In this document: piece by piece, positions 18,547-27,732 of the stretch
Layout: each line of letters opens with the position of its first letter
Position numbering within the stretch: position 1 is the first letter of the stretch
NCBI GenBank assembly: GCA_018398995.1
Contig: CP073759.1
Location: 1,938,311 to 2,002,310 of the forward strand
Direction: 5' to 3'
DNA length: 64,000 nt
From: Methylophilaceae bacterium
Lineage (GTDB): Bacteria; Pseudomonadota; Gammaproteobacteria; Burkholderiales; Methylophilaceae
Position numbers and translations under genes: made by a program
Notes under the pieces: model-generated
Told to the model about the DNA's origin: nothing
What the model saw: only the letters and a program-made list of their open reading frames with translations
The model's database searches: none

Positions 18547-20745
18547 TTAAACTAATGTGATTACAACAACGGCCAATGGCGGAATGGTGATAGTAATTGA
18601 ATGATGTTGATTCATCCATCCAACATTCTCAGACTGTATGTTGTCACCATTGCTGATGTTACTGCCACTGTAGTAGCTTGCATCTGTGTTGAGTATTTCT
18701 TTATAGGTGCCTGAAATTGGCACGCCAACACGCTGTCCGGCTCTTGGTACTGGTGTAAAATTCAGTATTATTATAGCAAAACTATTGTGGTTGCCGCTTC
18801 TATTAAAACCGCGTCTAATAAAACTCAGTGTAGATTGGTCTGCATCTTCACACGCAAGCCATTCAAATCCAGCCGGTTCGAAGTCTAGTTCATATAAAGC
18901 GGGTAGTGATTGATATAAGTCATTTAAATCACGATTTAATTGTTGTATTCCACGGTGAAAGCCATGATGTGGATTACGGTCGTTGAGCAAGTGCCAGTCT
19001 AGGCTGGCATTTACATTCCACTCGCTTGTTTGACCAAATTCATTGCCCATAAAATTGAGCTTTTTGCCAGGCGACGTTGTTTGTAAACACATGAGTAAAC
19101 GTAAGTTAGCAAACTTTTGCCATTCATCACCTGGCATTTTATTCAATAATGATTTTTTTCCATGCACCACTTCATCATGTGAAAAAGGTAAAACAAAATT
19201 TTCACTGTAAGCATACAATTGACCAAACGTCAGTTTATGATGATGATATTTGCGATGAATCGGATCTTCTTCCATATAAGCAAGCGTGTCATTCATCCAG
19301 CCCATATTCCACTTCATGCTAAATCCTAGGCCGCCTGCATAGACAGGCCTTGAAACGCCAGGCCATGCAGTTGATTCTTCTGCAATGGTGAGTGCGCCTG
19401 GAAAATCTTCGCCAACCATCACATTCAATTGTTTGAAAAATTCAATGACATCCAGATTTTCTCTTCCGCCATGCTTATTGGGTAACCACTCGCCTGCTTT
19501 ACGCGAGTAATCCAAATAAAGCATAGAGGCCACTGCATCAACCCGTAAACCATCGATATGAAATTCATTTAACCAAAAATAAGCATTACTAATGAGGAAG
19601 TTGCGTACTTCATTGCGGCCGTAGTTAAAAATATAAGTGCCCCAATCTTGGTGCTCGCCCAGTCTTGGATCCTCATGTTCATACAAAGCTGTTCCGTCAA
19701 AACGAGCAAGGGCCCAATCATCTTTTGGAAAATGGCCAGGCACCCAATCTAAAATAACGCCAATATTTGCTTGATGAAATGCATCAATTAAAAAGCGCAA
19801 ATCATCAGGCGATCCAAATCGGTTAGTTACACCAAAATAACCTGTTGTTTGATAGCCCCAAGACTCATTCAATGGGTGTTCGGTAATCGGTAATAGCTCT
19901 ACATGGGTATAGCCCATTTCTACTACATGCGGAACCAGTGTTTTTGCTAGTTCGCGATAATTCAGAAAATGCCCTTGTGAATTGCGCTGCCAGCTTCCTA
20001 GATGCACCTCATAACAATTAAATGGTGCATGTAGCCAATCACGTTCCTGCCTGTTTTTTAACCAATTAGAATCCGCCCACTGATGCTTACTTTGGCTGAT
20101 TTTGCTCGCCGTTCCCGGGCGTTGCTCATATTCAAATCCATAAGGGTCTGTTTTGACCATCACATGGCCGGTGTGTCGATTGCGAATCTCAAACTTGTAT
20201 AAATCGTTTGTGGTTAAATGCGGAATAAATAGCGTCCAAACGCCACTGCCGCCCAGCGAGCGCATGCTATGAATGCGACCATCCCAATCATTAAAACTAC
20301 CAACAACACTCACTCTTTCTGCATTGGGCGCCCAAACAGCAAATCTAACGCCTGCAACACCTTCTTGAATTAACGAATGCGCGCCAAGCATTTTATAGGC
20401 TTGCTTTAATGTCCCTTCACCAAATAGATATAAATCATCTTGGCTAATTGTGTTTTTGAAAGTATACGGATCTACAATCTCAAAGGTATGTTGATTTACC
20501 TCAATTTTAAGTAAGCAGGGTGTTGGTATGGCGTCTTTGCTATTTAATTCAAATAATGGCTGATGTGCAATTTGCGTTAACGCTAACCATTTTTGACCAG
20601 ATTTTAAGTAGATGTTATTTGCACGTGGATGAAACACTCTCAGCACATCGCCATTATTTGTTTGATGCACCCCTAAAAATTGGAACGGATCATGATGTTG
20701 AGCATCCAACAGACTTTGAAGGTGTCGTTTATCGCTGCTTGTCAT
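18547..20745 (-). CDS. glgB: 1,4-alpha-glucan branching enzyme (GH13)
   Basis: Creates alpha-1,6 branches in glycogen. It has N-terminal CBM48 modules (about 1-220), then the GH13 barrel with ELLPITEHP, DWVPGHFP, DGLRVDAVASM (nucleophile Asp), AEESTAWPG (acid/base Glu) and FSHDEVVHGK, and an all-beta C-domain. ATG at 20745 gives 732 residues, close to the usual ~730. In-frame TTG 20769 and GTG 20763 would add up to 8 residues. Divergent from glgC. The glgB-pgi pair reads leftwards. Confidence 0.95.
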   Translation of the reverse strand: MTSSDKRHLQSLLDAQHHDPFQFLGVHQTNNGDVLRVFHPRANNIYLKSGQKWLALTQIAHQPLFELNSKDAIPTPCLLKIEVNQHTFEIVDPYTFKNTISQDDLYLFGEGTLKQAYKMLGAHSLIQEGVAGVRFAVWAPNAERVSVVGSFNDWDGRIHSMRSLGGSGVWTLFIPHLTTNDLYKFEIRNRHTGHVMVKTDPYGFEYEQRPGTASKISQSKHQWADSNWLKNRQERDWLHAPFNCYEVHLGSWQRNSQGHFLNYRELAKTLVPHVVEMGYTHVELLPITEHPLNESWGYQTTGYFGVTNRFGSPDDLRFLIDAFHQANIGVILDWVPGHFPKDDWALARFDGTALYEHEDPRLGEHQDWGTYIFNYGRNEVRNFLISNAYFWLNEFHIDGLRVDAVASMLYLDYSRKAGEWLPNKHGGRENLDVIEFFKQLNVMVGEDFPGALTIAEESTAWPGVSRPVYAGGLGFSMKWNMGWMNDTLAYMEEDPIHRKYHHHKLTFGQLYAYSENFVLPFSHDEVVHGKKSLLNKMPGDEWQKFANLRLLMCLQTTSPGKKLNFMGNEFGQTSEWNVNASLDWHLLNDRNPHHGFHRGIQQLNRDLNDLYQSLPALYELDFEPAGFEWLACEDADQSTLSFIRRGFNRSGNHNSFAIIILNFTPVPRAGQRVGVPISGTYKEILNTDASYYSGSNISNGDNIQSENVGWMNQHHSITITIPPLAVVVITLV

Positions 20746-20886
20746 GCTAGTTGATTTTTTCACGGGCAAGATTTTCTAAACAATCGTCAATAATAACTAT
20801 TAAATTATTTTGTATTAAGGTAATGTGATTATAAAGCAGAAGTGGTTTATATTGATGCTTAATTGCCAGCTTTGTTAGGATTATGT

Positions 20887-22203
20887 ATGTCAAATCATCA
20901 ATTCAATAATCGTCAAAAAACGAGTGCCAGTGCAGAGCCGCAGGCTGATCGCTTTATTAGTAATTTAACAAAAAATACAGTTGCCATTATTCTGGCTGGT
21001 GGTCGTGGTAGTCGACTGAAGAATTTAACGGATTGGCGTGCTAAGCCTGCTGTTCAGTTTGGTGGAAAATTCAGGATTATTGATTTCCCGTTATCCAATT
21101 GTATTAATTCTGGTATTCGCCGTATTAATGTGGCGACCCAATATAAAGCACAAAGCCTGATTCAGCATATTCAACGGGGTTGGGGGTTTTTGCGTGGTGA
21201 GTTTAATGAATACGTTAATATTATACCCGCCCAACAGCGACTGTCTGATCAATGGTACAAGGGAACAGCGGATGCTGTTTATCAAAATCTCGATTTGCTA
21301 AGAGAAAATGGCGGCGATTATATCCTTGTGCTGGCTGGCGATCATATTTATAAAATGGATTACGGAAAAATGCTAGCAACGCATGCAACCAGTAATGCCG
21401 ATATGACAATTGCTTGTATTAATGTGCCATTAGAAGATGCCAAAGGCTTTGGTGTGGTCACAGTCAATGAGACGGATCGGGTGGTTGGTTTTACAGAAAA
21501 ACCAGCTAATCCAGAGCCTATGCCAAGCGACCCTACCCAGGCATTTGCTAGCATGGGCATTTATGTTTTTAATGCAAAATTTTTATTTGAGCAGCTAATT
21601 AGAGATGGCGATGACCCAAAATCATCGCATGACTTTGGCGCAGATATTATTCCACATGTGATTAAAAAATATCGCGTACAAGCCCACCGTTTTACTGATA
21701 GTTGTGTTGGTCAAAATAACAATTATTATTGGCGTGATGTCGGCACAATTGATGCTTATTGGGAAGCCAATATGGAACTAACCAAAGTCATTCCTGAATT
21801 GAATCTATATGATATGGAATGGCCAATATGGACATATCAAGAGCAACTGCCACCAGCAAAATTTGTTTTTAAAGATGAGGGACGTACAGGCATGGCAACC
21901 GATTCTTTAGTTTCAGGGGGGTGTTTAATCAGCGGTTCTTGTGTGACTAATTCTGTTTTGTTTTCTGATGTGCATGTGAATGATTATTGCACCATAGAGC
22001 ATTCAGTCATTTTGCCAAAATCAACCATAAACAGTAATGTTGTATTAAAAAATGTGGTGATTGACCGTGGCTGTTATATTCCAGAAGGCATGCAAATAGG
22101 CGTAGACTTAGCGCTGGATGCAAAACGTTTTTATGTTTCAGAAAAGGGGATTGTACTGGTTACGCCAGACATGTTGGGGCAAGACTTATATAGAGTTATA
22201 TAA
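20887..22203 (+). CDS. glgC: Glucose-1-phosphate adenylyltransferase
   Basis: Makes ADP-glucose from ATP and glucose-1-P, the committed and usually allosteric step of glycogen synthesis. Motifs are ILAGGRGSRLKNLT (nucleotide site), AKPAVQFGGKFRIIDFPLS, YWRDVGTIDAYWEAN and a C-terminal left-handed beta-helix. ATG at 20887 is preceded by TTAGGA at good spacing and gives 438 residues. A TTG 24 bases earlier is less likely. It heads the rightward run glgC-GH57-malQ-glk, whose genes overlap or nearly touch. Confidence 0.95.
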   Translation: MSNHQFNNRQKTSASAEPQADRFISNLTKNTVAIILAGGRGSRLKNLTDWRAKPAVQFGGKFRIIDFPLSNCINSGIRRINVATQYKAQSLIQHIQRGWGFLRGEFNEYVNIIPAQQRLSDQWYKGTADAVYQNLDLLRENGGDYILVLAGDHIYKMDYGKMLATHATSNADMTIACINVPLEDAKGFGVVTVNETDRVVGFTEKPANPEPMPSDPTQAFASMGIYVFNAKFLFEQLIRDGDDPKSSHDFGADIIPHVIKKYRVQAHRFTDSCVGQNNNYYWRDVGTIDAYWEANMELTKVIPELNLYDMEWPIWTYQEQLPPAKFVFKDEGRTGMATDSLVSGGCLISGSCVTNSVLFSDVHVNDYCTIEHSVILPKSTINSNVVLKNVVIDRGCYIPEGMQIGVDLALDAKRFYVSEKGIVLVTPDMLGQDLYRVI

Positions 22204-22255
22204 TAAAAAACAAAGATTTAAGTAATTTAGTTATAGCAACTTGTTAGGAAATTTT

Positions 22256-23974
22256 ATGGCGATACAACCACCCAAGCTCCATTTAAATTTGTATTGGCAT
22301 ATGCATCAACCAGACTATCGTGACTTAAAGACTGGTGAGTATGTGTTGCCTTGGACTTATTTACATGCAATTAAAGACTATAGTGATATGGTTTTTCACT
22401 TAGAGCAGCACCCTCAAGCCCGTGTTAGTTTTAATTTTGTTCCTATTTTGGTTGAGCAGCTATTAGATTATACAGAGCAGTTAAAGCAGAATACGATCCG
22501 CGATCCATTATTAGCATTGCTTATAGAGCCAAATTTAGCAGGTATTAATCAACATCAATGTCGTTTGATTGTGGAGAGTTGCTTTAAAGCACACCACGAA
22601 AAAATGTTAAGTCCTTTTCCACACTATCAACGATTGCTCAATATTTATCAGCAAGTTGAGTCAATCATGACAGATGATTACGATTTTCATTATTTGTCAG
22701 CACAATACAAAGCCGATTTGCTCGTTTGGTATCATCTGGCTTGGTGCGGTGAAAGTTTGCGCCAACAGAGCGAAGTTATCAAAGTGCTCATGCACAAAGG
22801 CGTATTATTTAATCTCCAAGACCGACAGCTGTTATTTGAGGAAATTAAAAACACCATTGCTGAGCTCATTCCAAGATACAAAGCGCTTATGCAGCGTGGG
22901 CAAATTGAAATGACAACCACGCCTTATTATCATCCTATTCTGCCATTATTGATTGATTTTACCTCGACAAAAGATGCAATGCCTGACGCGCCGCTACCAA
23001 TCAATAGTCACTATCCGGGTGGGGCAAGCCGCGGAAAAGCGCATATCGAAGCAGCACAACACTATCATCAAGATATTTTTGGTCAACAGGCCAACGGCAT
23101 GTGGCCCGCTGAAGGTGCTGTATCGCATGCTGGTCTGTCTTTAATGGCGGAGCATGGCGTCAAATGGGCGGCAACTGGGCAAGGTGTGTTAGCCAATAGC
23201 TTAATTAAATCGGGCGAAAATGTTGTTGATAAACATCAATATCTGTATGAGCCCTATCGCGTTACTAATGGTAAAGATGATATTTTATGCTTTTTTAGAG
23301 ATGATCATTTATCCGACAAAATTGGCTTTGAGTATTCTAAAATGCACTCGTCAGATGCGGTGAAAGACTTTATTGATAATCTAGAAAACATTAGAAATAA
23401 CAATCCCAAAAAACCCAAAGTGGTTAGTGTGATATTAGATGGTGAAAATGCTTGGGAGTATTACCCTTATAATGGATTTTATTTTTTAAAAGAGCTGTAC
23501 GCAGCATTGATTGATCATCCCGACATTATCATGTCTACCTTTAGTGACATTATTGCCTTACAAAAATCAGGCCACTTTCCCACAATACCAGTATTGCCAA
23601 AAATAGCCGCCGGTAGTTGGGTTTATGGCACATTTAGCACATGGATAGGCAGCGCAGATAAAAATGCCGCTTGGGATTTATTATGCGAGGCAAAAAAAGT
23701 GTATGACAACGTTATTCACACCTTAAATGCTGAAAAACAACTCGCTTGTGAGCGGCAATTAGCAATTTGTGAAGGTTCGGATTGGTTTTGGTGGTTTGGC
23801 GACTACAATGCCTCCGATAGTGTGAAAAGCTTTGATCAGCTTTATCGAAGAAACCTAATCAATTTGTATGAATTATTAGAACAAAGCGTCCCAGATAATC
23901 TACACCAAGCGATTAGCGAAGGTGGGGGTGATGCCGAAAATGCTGGCACCATGCGTAGGGGGCATGATGCCTAA
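22256..23974 (+). CDS. GH57-family glycoside hydrolase / alpha-glucan enzyme
   Basis: A 572-residue glycoside hydrolase family 57 protein. GH57 features are YWHMHQPDYRD near the start, a catalytic-type GMWPAEGAVSH segment (glutamate nucleophile region) and VILDGENAWEYYPYNG (Asp acid/base region). GH57 includes amylases, 4-alpha-glucanotransferases, amylopullulanases and branching enzymes. Its place between glgC and malQ suggests glycogen remodelling. ATG at 22256 follows TTAGGAA. The stop overlaps the malQ start by 8 bases. Exact linkage specificity cannot be assigned. Confidence 0.85.
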   Translation: MAIQPPKLHLNLYWHMHQPDYRDLKTGEYVLPWTYLHAIKDYSDMVFHLEQHPQARVSFNFVPILVEQLLDYTEQLKQNTIRDPLLALLIEPNLAGINQHQCRLIVESCFKAHHEKMLSPFPHYQRLLNIYQQVESIMTDDYDFHYLSAQYKADLLVWYHLAWCGESLRQQSEVIKVLMHKGVLFNLQDRQLLFEEIKNTIAELIPRYKALMQRGQIEMTTTPYYHPILPLLIDFTSTKDAMPDAPLPINSHYPGGASRGKAHIEAAQHYHQDIFGQQANGMWPAEGAVSHAGLSLMAEHGVKWAATGQGVLANSLIKSGENVVDKHQYLYEPYRVTNGKDDILCFFRDDHLSDKIGFEYSKMHSSDAVKDFIDNLENIRNNNPKKPKVVSVILDGENAWEYYPYNGFYFLKELYAALIDHPDIIMSTFSDIIALQKSGHFPTIPVLPKIAAGSWVYGTFSTWIGSADKNAAWDLLCEAKKVYDNVIHTLNAEKQLACERQLAICEGSDWFWWFGDYNASDSVKSFDQLYRRNLINLYELLEQSVPDNLHQAISEGGGDAENAGTMRRGHDA

Positions 23975-25412
23975 AGCTGCGCAAAACAGTCAAAAACAAG
24001 CCGGTGTTTTATTACATATTAGCTCTTTACCTGCAGGCAATTTGGGCCAAGATGCGTATCGGTTTGTTGACTTTTTAGCATCATCAGGCGTGAGCGTTTG
24101 GCAAACATTGCCTATTAATATGCCACACGCCGATAATTCGCCATACCAATGTATATCAGCGCACGCTGGTAATACCGCATTTATTAGCCCACAACAATTG
24201 CAGCAAGACGGATTAATCACCGAGATTGATTCACAGTTGGCACATACACAAGTGCTGCAGTTGGCTTATGATTATTGCGTAAATAACAAAAAGTTAGATG
24301 GATTCACAGACTTTTGTCATCAGCATAAAGATTGGTTAACCGATTTTGCACTTTATTCTGTATTAAGAAAACAATTCAACAACGCCAGTTGGGAGCAATG
24401 GGATGATTGCTACAAAAACCGTGATGCAGAAGCCTTAATAGCTTTTGAAGCCGAACAGGCAGCAGCGATTGAACAAGTTAAATTTCATCAATATTTGTTT
24501 TTTAAACAATGGCATGCATTAAAAGTTTACGCCAACACACATCATATTGCGTTATTTGGCGACATTCCTATTTTTGTTGCATACGATAGTGCAGAAGTGT
24601 GGGCAAAACCACATTTATTTAAGCTAGATGAAGACAACGCCATGACAGTTGTCGCTGGCGTGCCACCCGATTATTTCTCTGAAACAGGTCAACGCTGGGG
24701 TAATCCGCATTATCAATGGGAGGCGATGGCAGAAGATGATTATGCATGGTGGGTAAACCGCATGCGCACCCAATCTGAGCTATTCGATTTAGTCAGAATA
24801 GACCACTTTAGAGGCTTGCAAGCTGCTTGGGAGATTCCTTCTAACGAACAAACCGCCATCAATGGCACATGGGTTGATGCGCCAGGTGATGATTTACTAG
24901 CCGCTATTTATGCCCAATGCCCTGATATTCATTTAGTGGCAGAAGATTTGGGCATTATCACCGAAGAAGTCGATGCCTTGCGTCTGAAATACAAGATGCC
25001 GGGCATGAAGATTTTGCAATTCGCTTTTGGTGGTGACGAAACCAACCCTTATTTACCGCAGAATATCGAAGAAAATAGCGTTGTTTATACTGGCACGCAC
25101 GATAATGACACCACACTAGGTTGGTATCAACAAGCAGAACAGCATGTAAAAGATCATCTGCATCGCTATTTAAATAATGATCAACCCAACATGCCTAGCG
25201 CATTAATCACACTGGCTTTTTCTACAGAAGCAAAATTAGCAATAGTGCCTATGCAAGATATTTTGGCGCTCGATGGCGCACATCGCATGAATACGCCTGG
25301 CACAATCGACAATAACTGGGCTTGGCGCTTTAATTGGGAACAATTAACTGACCAACATCAACAAGCGTTTAAACAAGCGGTTAGCAATGCAGGACGCGCA
25401 GTCAATGTCTAA
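23967..25412 (+). CDS. malQ: 4-alpha-glucanotransferase (amylomaltase, GH77)
   Basis: Disproportionates maltodextrins and releases glucose. GH77 signatures are GVLLHISSLPAG, DIPIFVAYDSAEVW, RIDHFRGL (nucleophile Asp), AEDLGIITEEVDALR (acid/base Glu) and TGTHDNDTTLGW. ATG at 23967 is chosen because a GGGGG ribosome site precedes it. In-frame GTG/ATG codons back to 23922 lie inside the GH57 gene. Length is 481 residues. The stop overlaps the glk start by 8 bases, so GH57, malQ and glk are probably translationally coupled. Confidence 0.94.
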   Translation: MPKAAQNSQKQAGVLLHISSLPAGNLGQDAYRFVDFLASSGVSVWQTLPINMPHADNSPYQCISAHAGNTAFISPQQLQQDGLITEIDSQLAHTQVLQLAYDYCVNNKKLDGFTDFCHQHKDWLTDFALYSVLRKQFNNASWEQWDDCYKNRDAEALIAFEAEQAAAIEQVKFHQYLFFKQWHALKVYANTHHIALFGDIPIFVAYDSAEVWAKPHLFKLDEDNAMTVVAGVPPDYFSETGQRWGNPHYQWEAMAEDDYAWWVNRMRTQSELFDLVRIDHFRGLQAAWEIPSNEQTAINGTWVDAPGDDLLAAIYAQCPDIHLVAEDLGIITEEVDALRLKYKMPGMKILQFAFGGDETNPYLPQNIEENSVVYTGTHDNDTTLGWYQQAEQHVKDHLHRYLNNDQPNMPSALITLAFSTEAKLAIVPMQDILALDGAHRMNTPGTIDNNWAWRFNWEQLTDQHQQAFKQAVSNAGRAVNV

Positions 25413-26331
25413 AGTGGCTAAAGCTATTGGTATTGATGTCGGAGGAACCAACCTACGTATTGGTGTATTTGAAGCGCTTAGCTTAATAGACGAAATCCGC
25501 GTTCAAGCTGATTTTTCTGCAATTTGTAAAACACAACTCCCGCAAGTTGCTTGGCAAACAATACTAAACGTGACGGCTGAGGGTATTAAAAGCGTGCTAA
25601 CAAAACACCCGCACATCGCCCACATAGGCATTGGCTTCCCGGGGTTTATCGACCCTGCCACGCACGCGGTAGCGCAATCACCCAATTTACCAGGCTTGCA
25701 AAACGTCAATTTGGCACATGACCTTGCCCAACTTTTGCAAAAAACTATCATCGTAGAAAACGATGCCAATGCGGCCGCTTTTGGCGAATATTGCCTAGCA
25801 GGCAAACCAGCAAGCGGCTTAATTTATCTAGGCTTAGGCACCGGTGTTGGCGGCGGTTTAATCTTAAATGGTCGTCCCCACGTTGGCCATCACGGTTGTG
25901 CCATGGAAGTTGGCCATATCACCGTTGTGGCAGAAGGCCGCCTGTGTGGCTGTGGCAATTTAGGATGCATGGAACAATATGCCTCGGCTAGTGGCGTCAG
26001 CTTAAGCTATCAAGAAGCAACGCAACGCCAACACACCGCAGCAGAAATTGCCGCATTTGCAACAACAGGTGATCAGCATGCCATCAACGCCTACGAAATA
26101 GCCGCAAACGCCTTAGCACAAGCGCTCGCCAGCATTTTAAAAGTGGTTGATGTACAACATATCGTTATCGGCGGCGGCATGGCTGGCGCTTGGCATTTAA
26201 TGCAAAACACATTCAATCAACGCCTCAATCACGATTTAATCCCAGTCTTGCGAGGTAAAGTAAAAGTAAAACTATCTACCGCGCAAGATATAGCAGGCAT
26301 GCTGGGCGCGGCGATGTTGGCTAGTCAATAA
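25405..26331 (+). CDS. glk: ROK-family glucokinase
   Basis: Phosphorylates glucose with ATP. A 308-residue ROK protein with GIDVGGTNLRIG (phosphate loop), VENDANAAAFGE (catalytic Asp), GTGVGGGL and the ROK zinc motif GHIT...CGCGNLGCMEQYAS. ATG at 25405 overlaps the malQ stop (ATGTCTAA), while 25387 is a possible earlier start. By context it captures glucose liberated by MalQ and returns it, through Pgi, to the hexose-phosphate pool. It is last gene before the cassette array. Confidence 0.9.
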   Translation: MSKVAKAIGIDVGGTNLRIGVFEALSLIDEIRVQADFSAICKTQLPQVAWQTILNVTAEGIKSVLTKHPHIAHIGIGFPGFIDPATHAVAQSPNLPGLQNVNLAHDLAQLLQKTIIVENDANAAAFGEYCLAGKPASGLIYLGLGTGVGGGLILNGRPHVGHHGCAMEVGHITVVAEGRLCGCGNLGCMEQYASASGVSLSYQEATQRQHTAAEIAAFATTGDQHAINAYEIAANALAQALASILKVVDVQHIVIGGGMAGAWHLMQNTFNQRLNHDLIPVLRGKVKVKLSTAQDIAGMLGAAMLASQ

Positions 26332-26470
26332 ACACTCAACGCTAAGTCGTTTATGGCTGACGCATTGATAGTCCGCCTTATGAAAACTTCACAAACACAT
26401 GCGGTGCACCGCAAGTGGGTACGCCCTACAAGCTCTGTATTGGCTGTGGTTGATTGCTTAGCATGAATTA

Positions 26471-26495
26471 ATCGTGTCTGACCCCATTTTACTTC
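26471..26495. repeat. 25-bp direct repeat, copy 1
   Basis: A 25-base block beginning AATCGTGTCTGACCCC is repeated exactly at 26691-26715 in the same orientation. The two copies bracket the outermost attC-like site. The block contains the GTGTCTGACCCC core often seen as dispersed short repeats in bacterial genomes (general recollection, not searched). Confidence 0.85.
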
Positions 26496-26522
26496 GCACT
26501 AAAATCAAGGGTTAAGTAAGGA

Positions 26523-26600
26523 GACTAACGTTTGACATAAGGGGCTGGCTTTATCCGGACCCGACCGAGCGTAGCGAACGACTTGAACCATTTGTTAGGT
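26523..26600 (-). repeat. attC-like site 1 (outermost)
   Basis: Read on the minus strand: R'' ACCTAAC (26594-26600), R' GTTAGTC (26523-26529), 78 bases overall. The middle contains a second palindrome, GTTCGCTACGCTC, in the variable region. It shares GTTTGACATAAGGGGC with site 3. It lies about 115 bases beyond the stop of the 26716 cassette gene, further than usual. Confidence 0.7.
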
Positions 26601-26690
26601 GTTTTGCTCAGAACATCATTCGGGCCAACGTTAATTCCAATCGTTCAGCCAGATTGAGTTTCCGCTTTTATCAAGACCAAAAACAGACAA

Positions 26691-26715
26691 AATCGTGTCT
26701 GACCCCATTTTACTT
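26691..26715. repeat. 25-bp direct repeat, copy 2
   Basis: Exact second copy of the block at 26471-26495. It abuts the stop codon of the 26716-26943 gene, so it probably inserted or recombined at the 3' end of that cassette, between the gene and its attC site. Confidence 0.85.
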
Positions 26716-26943
26716 TCACTTTGCAGGAATGTTCAGATAAGCAACGTAAATACCCAGTAACGCGATAGCTGTAGCCCAAATCCACTGCCAGTGACTTAAA
26801 TAGAATTGTACAATCGTGCGTGCTATACGAGCCGTCCAGTGGTACTCAGTATAGGGAGCTGGCATGATGACAATGCCGGGGCCAGAATAACCCTCGGTCA
26901 TTTTTGCCTCGCCGTCATACCAGCGTTTTATAGCTTTAATCAT
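26716..26943 (-). CDS. Small cassette-encoded membrane protein, unknown function
   Basis: A 75-residue hypothetical protein with one strong C-terminal membrane helix (about residues 50-72, WQWIWATAIALLGIYVAYL). Its N-terminal part is charged, with Gly/Pro-rich GYSGPGIVIMPAP. ATG at 26943 lies 8 bases after the R' box of attC site 2, and the GTTAGGGATAG of that box can serve as ribosome-binding site. No family is recognised. Small one-helix proteins like this are common among integron cassettes and include toxins, antitoxins and surface factors, but nothing here decides between them. Confidence 0.6.
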   Translation of the reverse strand: MIKAIKRWYDGEAKMTEGYSGPGIVIMPAPYTEYHWTARIARTIVQFYLSHWQWIWATAIALLGIYVAYLNIPAK

Positions 26944-26950
26944 AATCTAT

Positions 26951-27008
26951 CCCTAACGTTTGAATTAAGGGGCGCCGTTAGGCGTCCCGCTTGAATGATG
27001 GGTTGGAC
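26951..27008 (-). repeat. attC-like site 2
   Basis: Minus strand: R'' GTCCAAC (27002-27008), R' GTTAGGG (26951-26957), 58 bases. The inner stem GGGGCGCC.../...GGCGTCCC is centred on GTTAG. It sits between the stop of the interrupted lipoprotein gene (27017) and the start of the next cassette gene (26943), the textbook cassette junction. Confidence 0.8.
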
Positions 27009-27016
27009 ATAATTGT

Positions 27017-27643
27017 TTACTTTGTAGAACTAAACCCATGACTAGCTCGGTATTCATCAACTTTTTCAAGCAATCCAATAACCTCAGCAGCTAACATACC
27101 ATCGTTATAGTCTTTTCCTGATTTTGCTGAGAATTTAAATTTCCAGCCTGCTCGCTGACCAGGTGAGTATTTGCTTGCAATAATACGTAATAGACTTTCA
27201 TCTACATCAAAAGCAACATGCTCGTTGTACGTGCAACCGCTATAGCGAGAGTTTTTACAATCAACATCTCGGTTAATGATTGTAGCTGATACTGATTTAG
27301 GGCCAGAAGGGGTTTCAAAATTGGCTGTTTGATAAAAATTTCAGCCGCTACTTTGATAATAAATTGATTGATAAACCTGAAATGAAGTTTGACCAGTTTT
27401 TTTGTTAATGTGCGCACGCAAAAAGTTGTCATCCCAAACTATACCAAGAAGCCCACGTTTTTCTTGAAATCCATTAACCGTGGTAATTGTTGCAATAGTA
27501 TCTAGTGAATCATCCTTTACAGTTGCTGTATTTTTAAAGTGCTCAGGGGTTAAATTTATCGCAGTTTGTATTTGTGCTTCTCTTGAATTGGTTGCACAAC
27601 CTGTGATAGCTAATGAGAATAAAATGATGATTAAATGTTTCAT
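27017..27643 (-). pseudogene. Cassette lipoprotein gene interrupted by one in-frame TGA
   Basis: From ATG 27643 (after GAGGGCAGC) the frame encodes a lipoprotein signal with lipobox ITGC (Cys16), runs to a TGA at codon 101 (27341-27343), then stays open in the same frame for 107 more codons to TAA at 27017, right before attC site 2. The post-stop part has coherent sequence (NFYQTANFETPSGPKS..., VDCKNSRYSGC, a helix ending EYRASHG). A TGG-to-TGA change would restore a 208-residue secreted lipoprotein. A nonsense mutation is the simplest reading. A 100-residue truncated lipoprotein may still be made. Confidence 0.75.
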
Positions 27644-27672
27644 GCTGCCCTCATTTGTTATTTTTGAATATT

Positions 27673-27732
27673 GCCCAATGTTTGACATAAGGGGCGCGCT
27701 TTAGCGCGTCCCGCTTGATGGATGGGTTAGGC
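27673..27732 (-). repeat. attC-like site 3
   Basis: Minus strand: R'' GCCTAAC (27726-27732), which contains the TAA stop of the upstream cassette gene, and R' reading ATTGGGC (27673-27679). The R' has A in place of the G of the recombination triplet GTT. The inner stem GGGGCGCGC/GCGCGTCCC is very stable. Length 60 bases. Confidence 0.8.

Noticed and set aside
27202-27432. 76-residue minus-strand ORF as separate cassette gene
   Set aside because: It is an out-of-frame shadow over the TGA of the interrupted lipoprotein gene; the lipoprotein frame gives coherent sequence on both sides.
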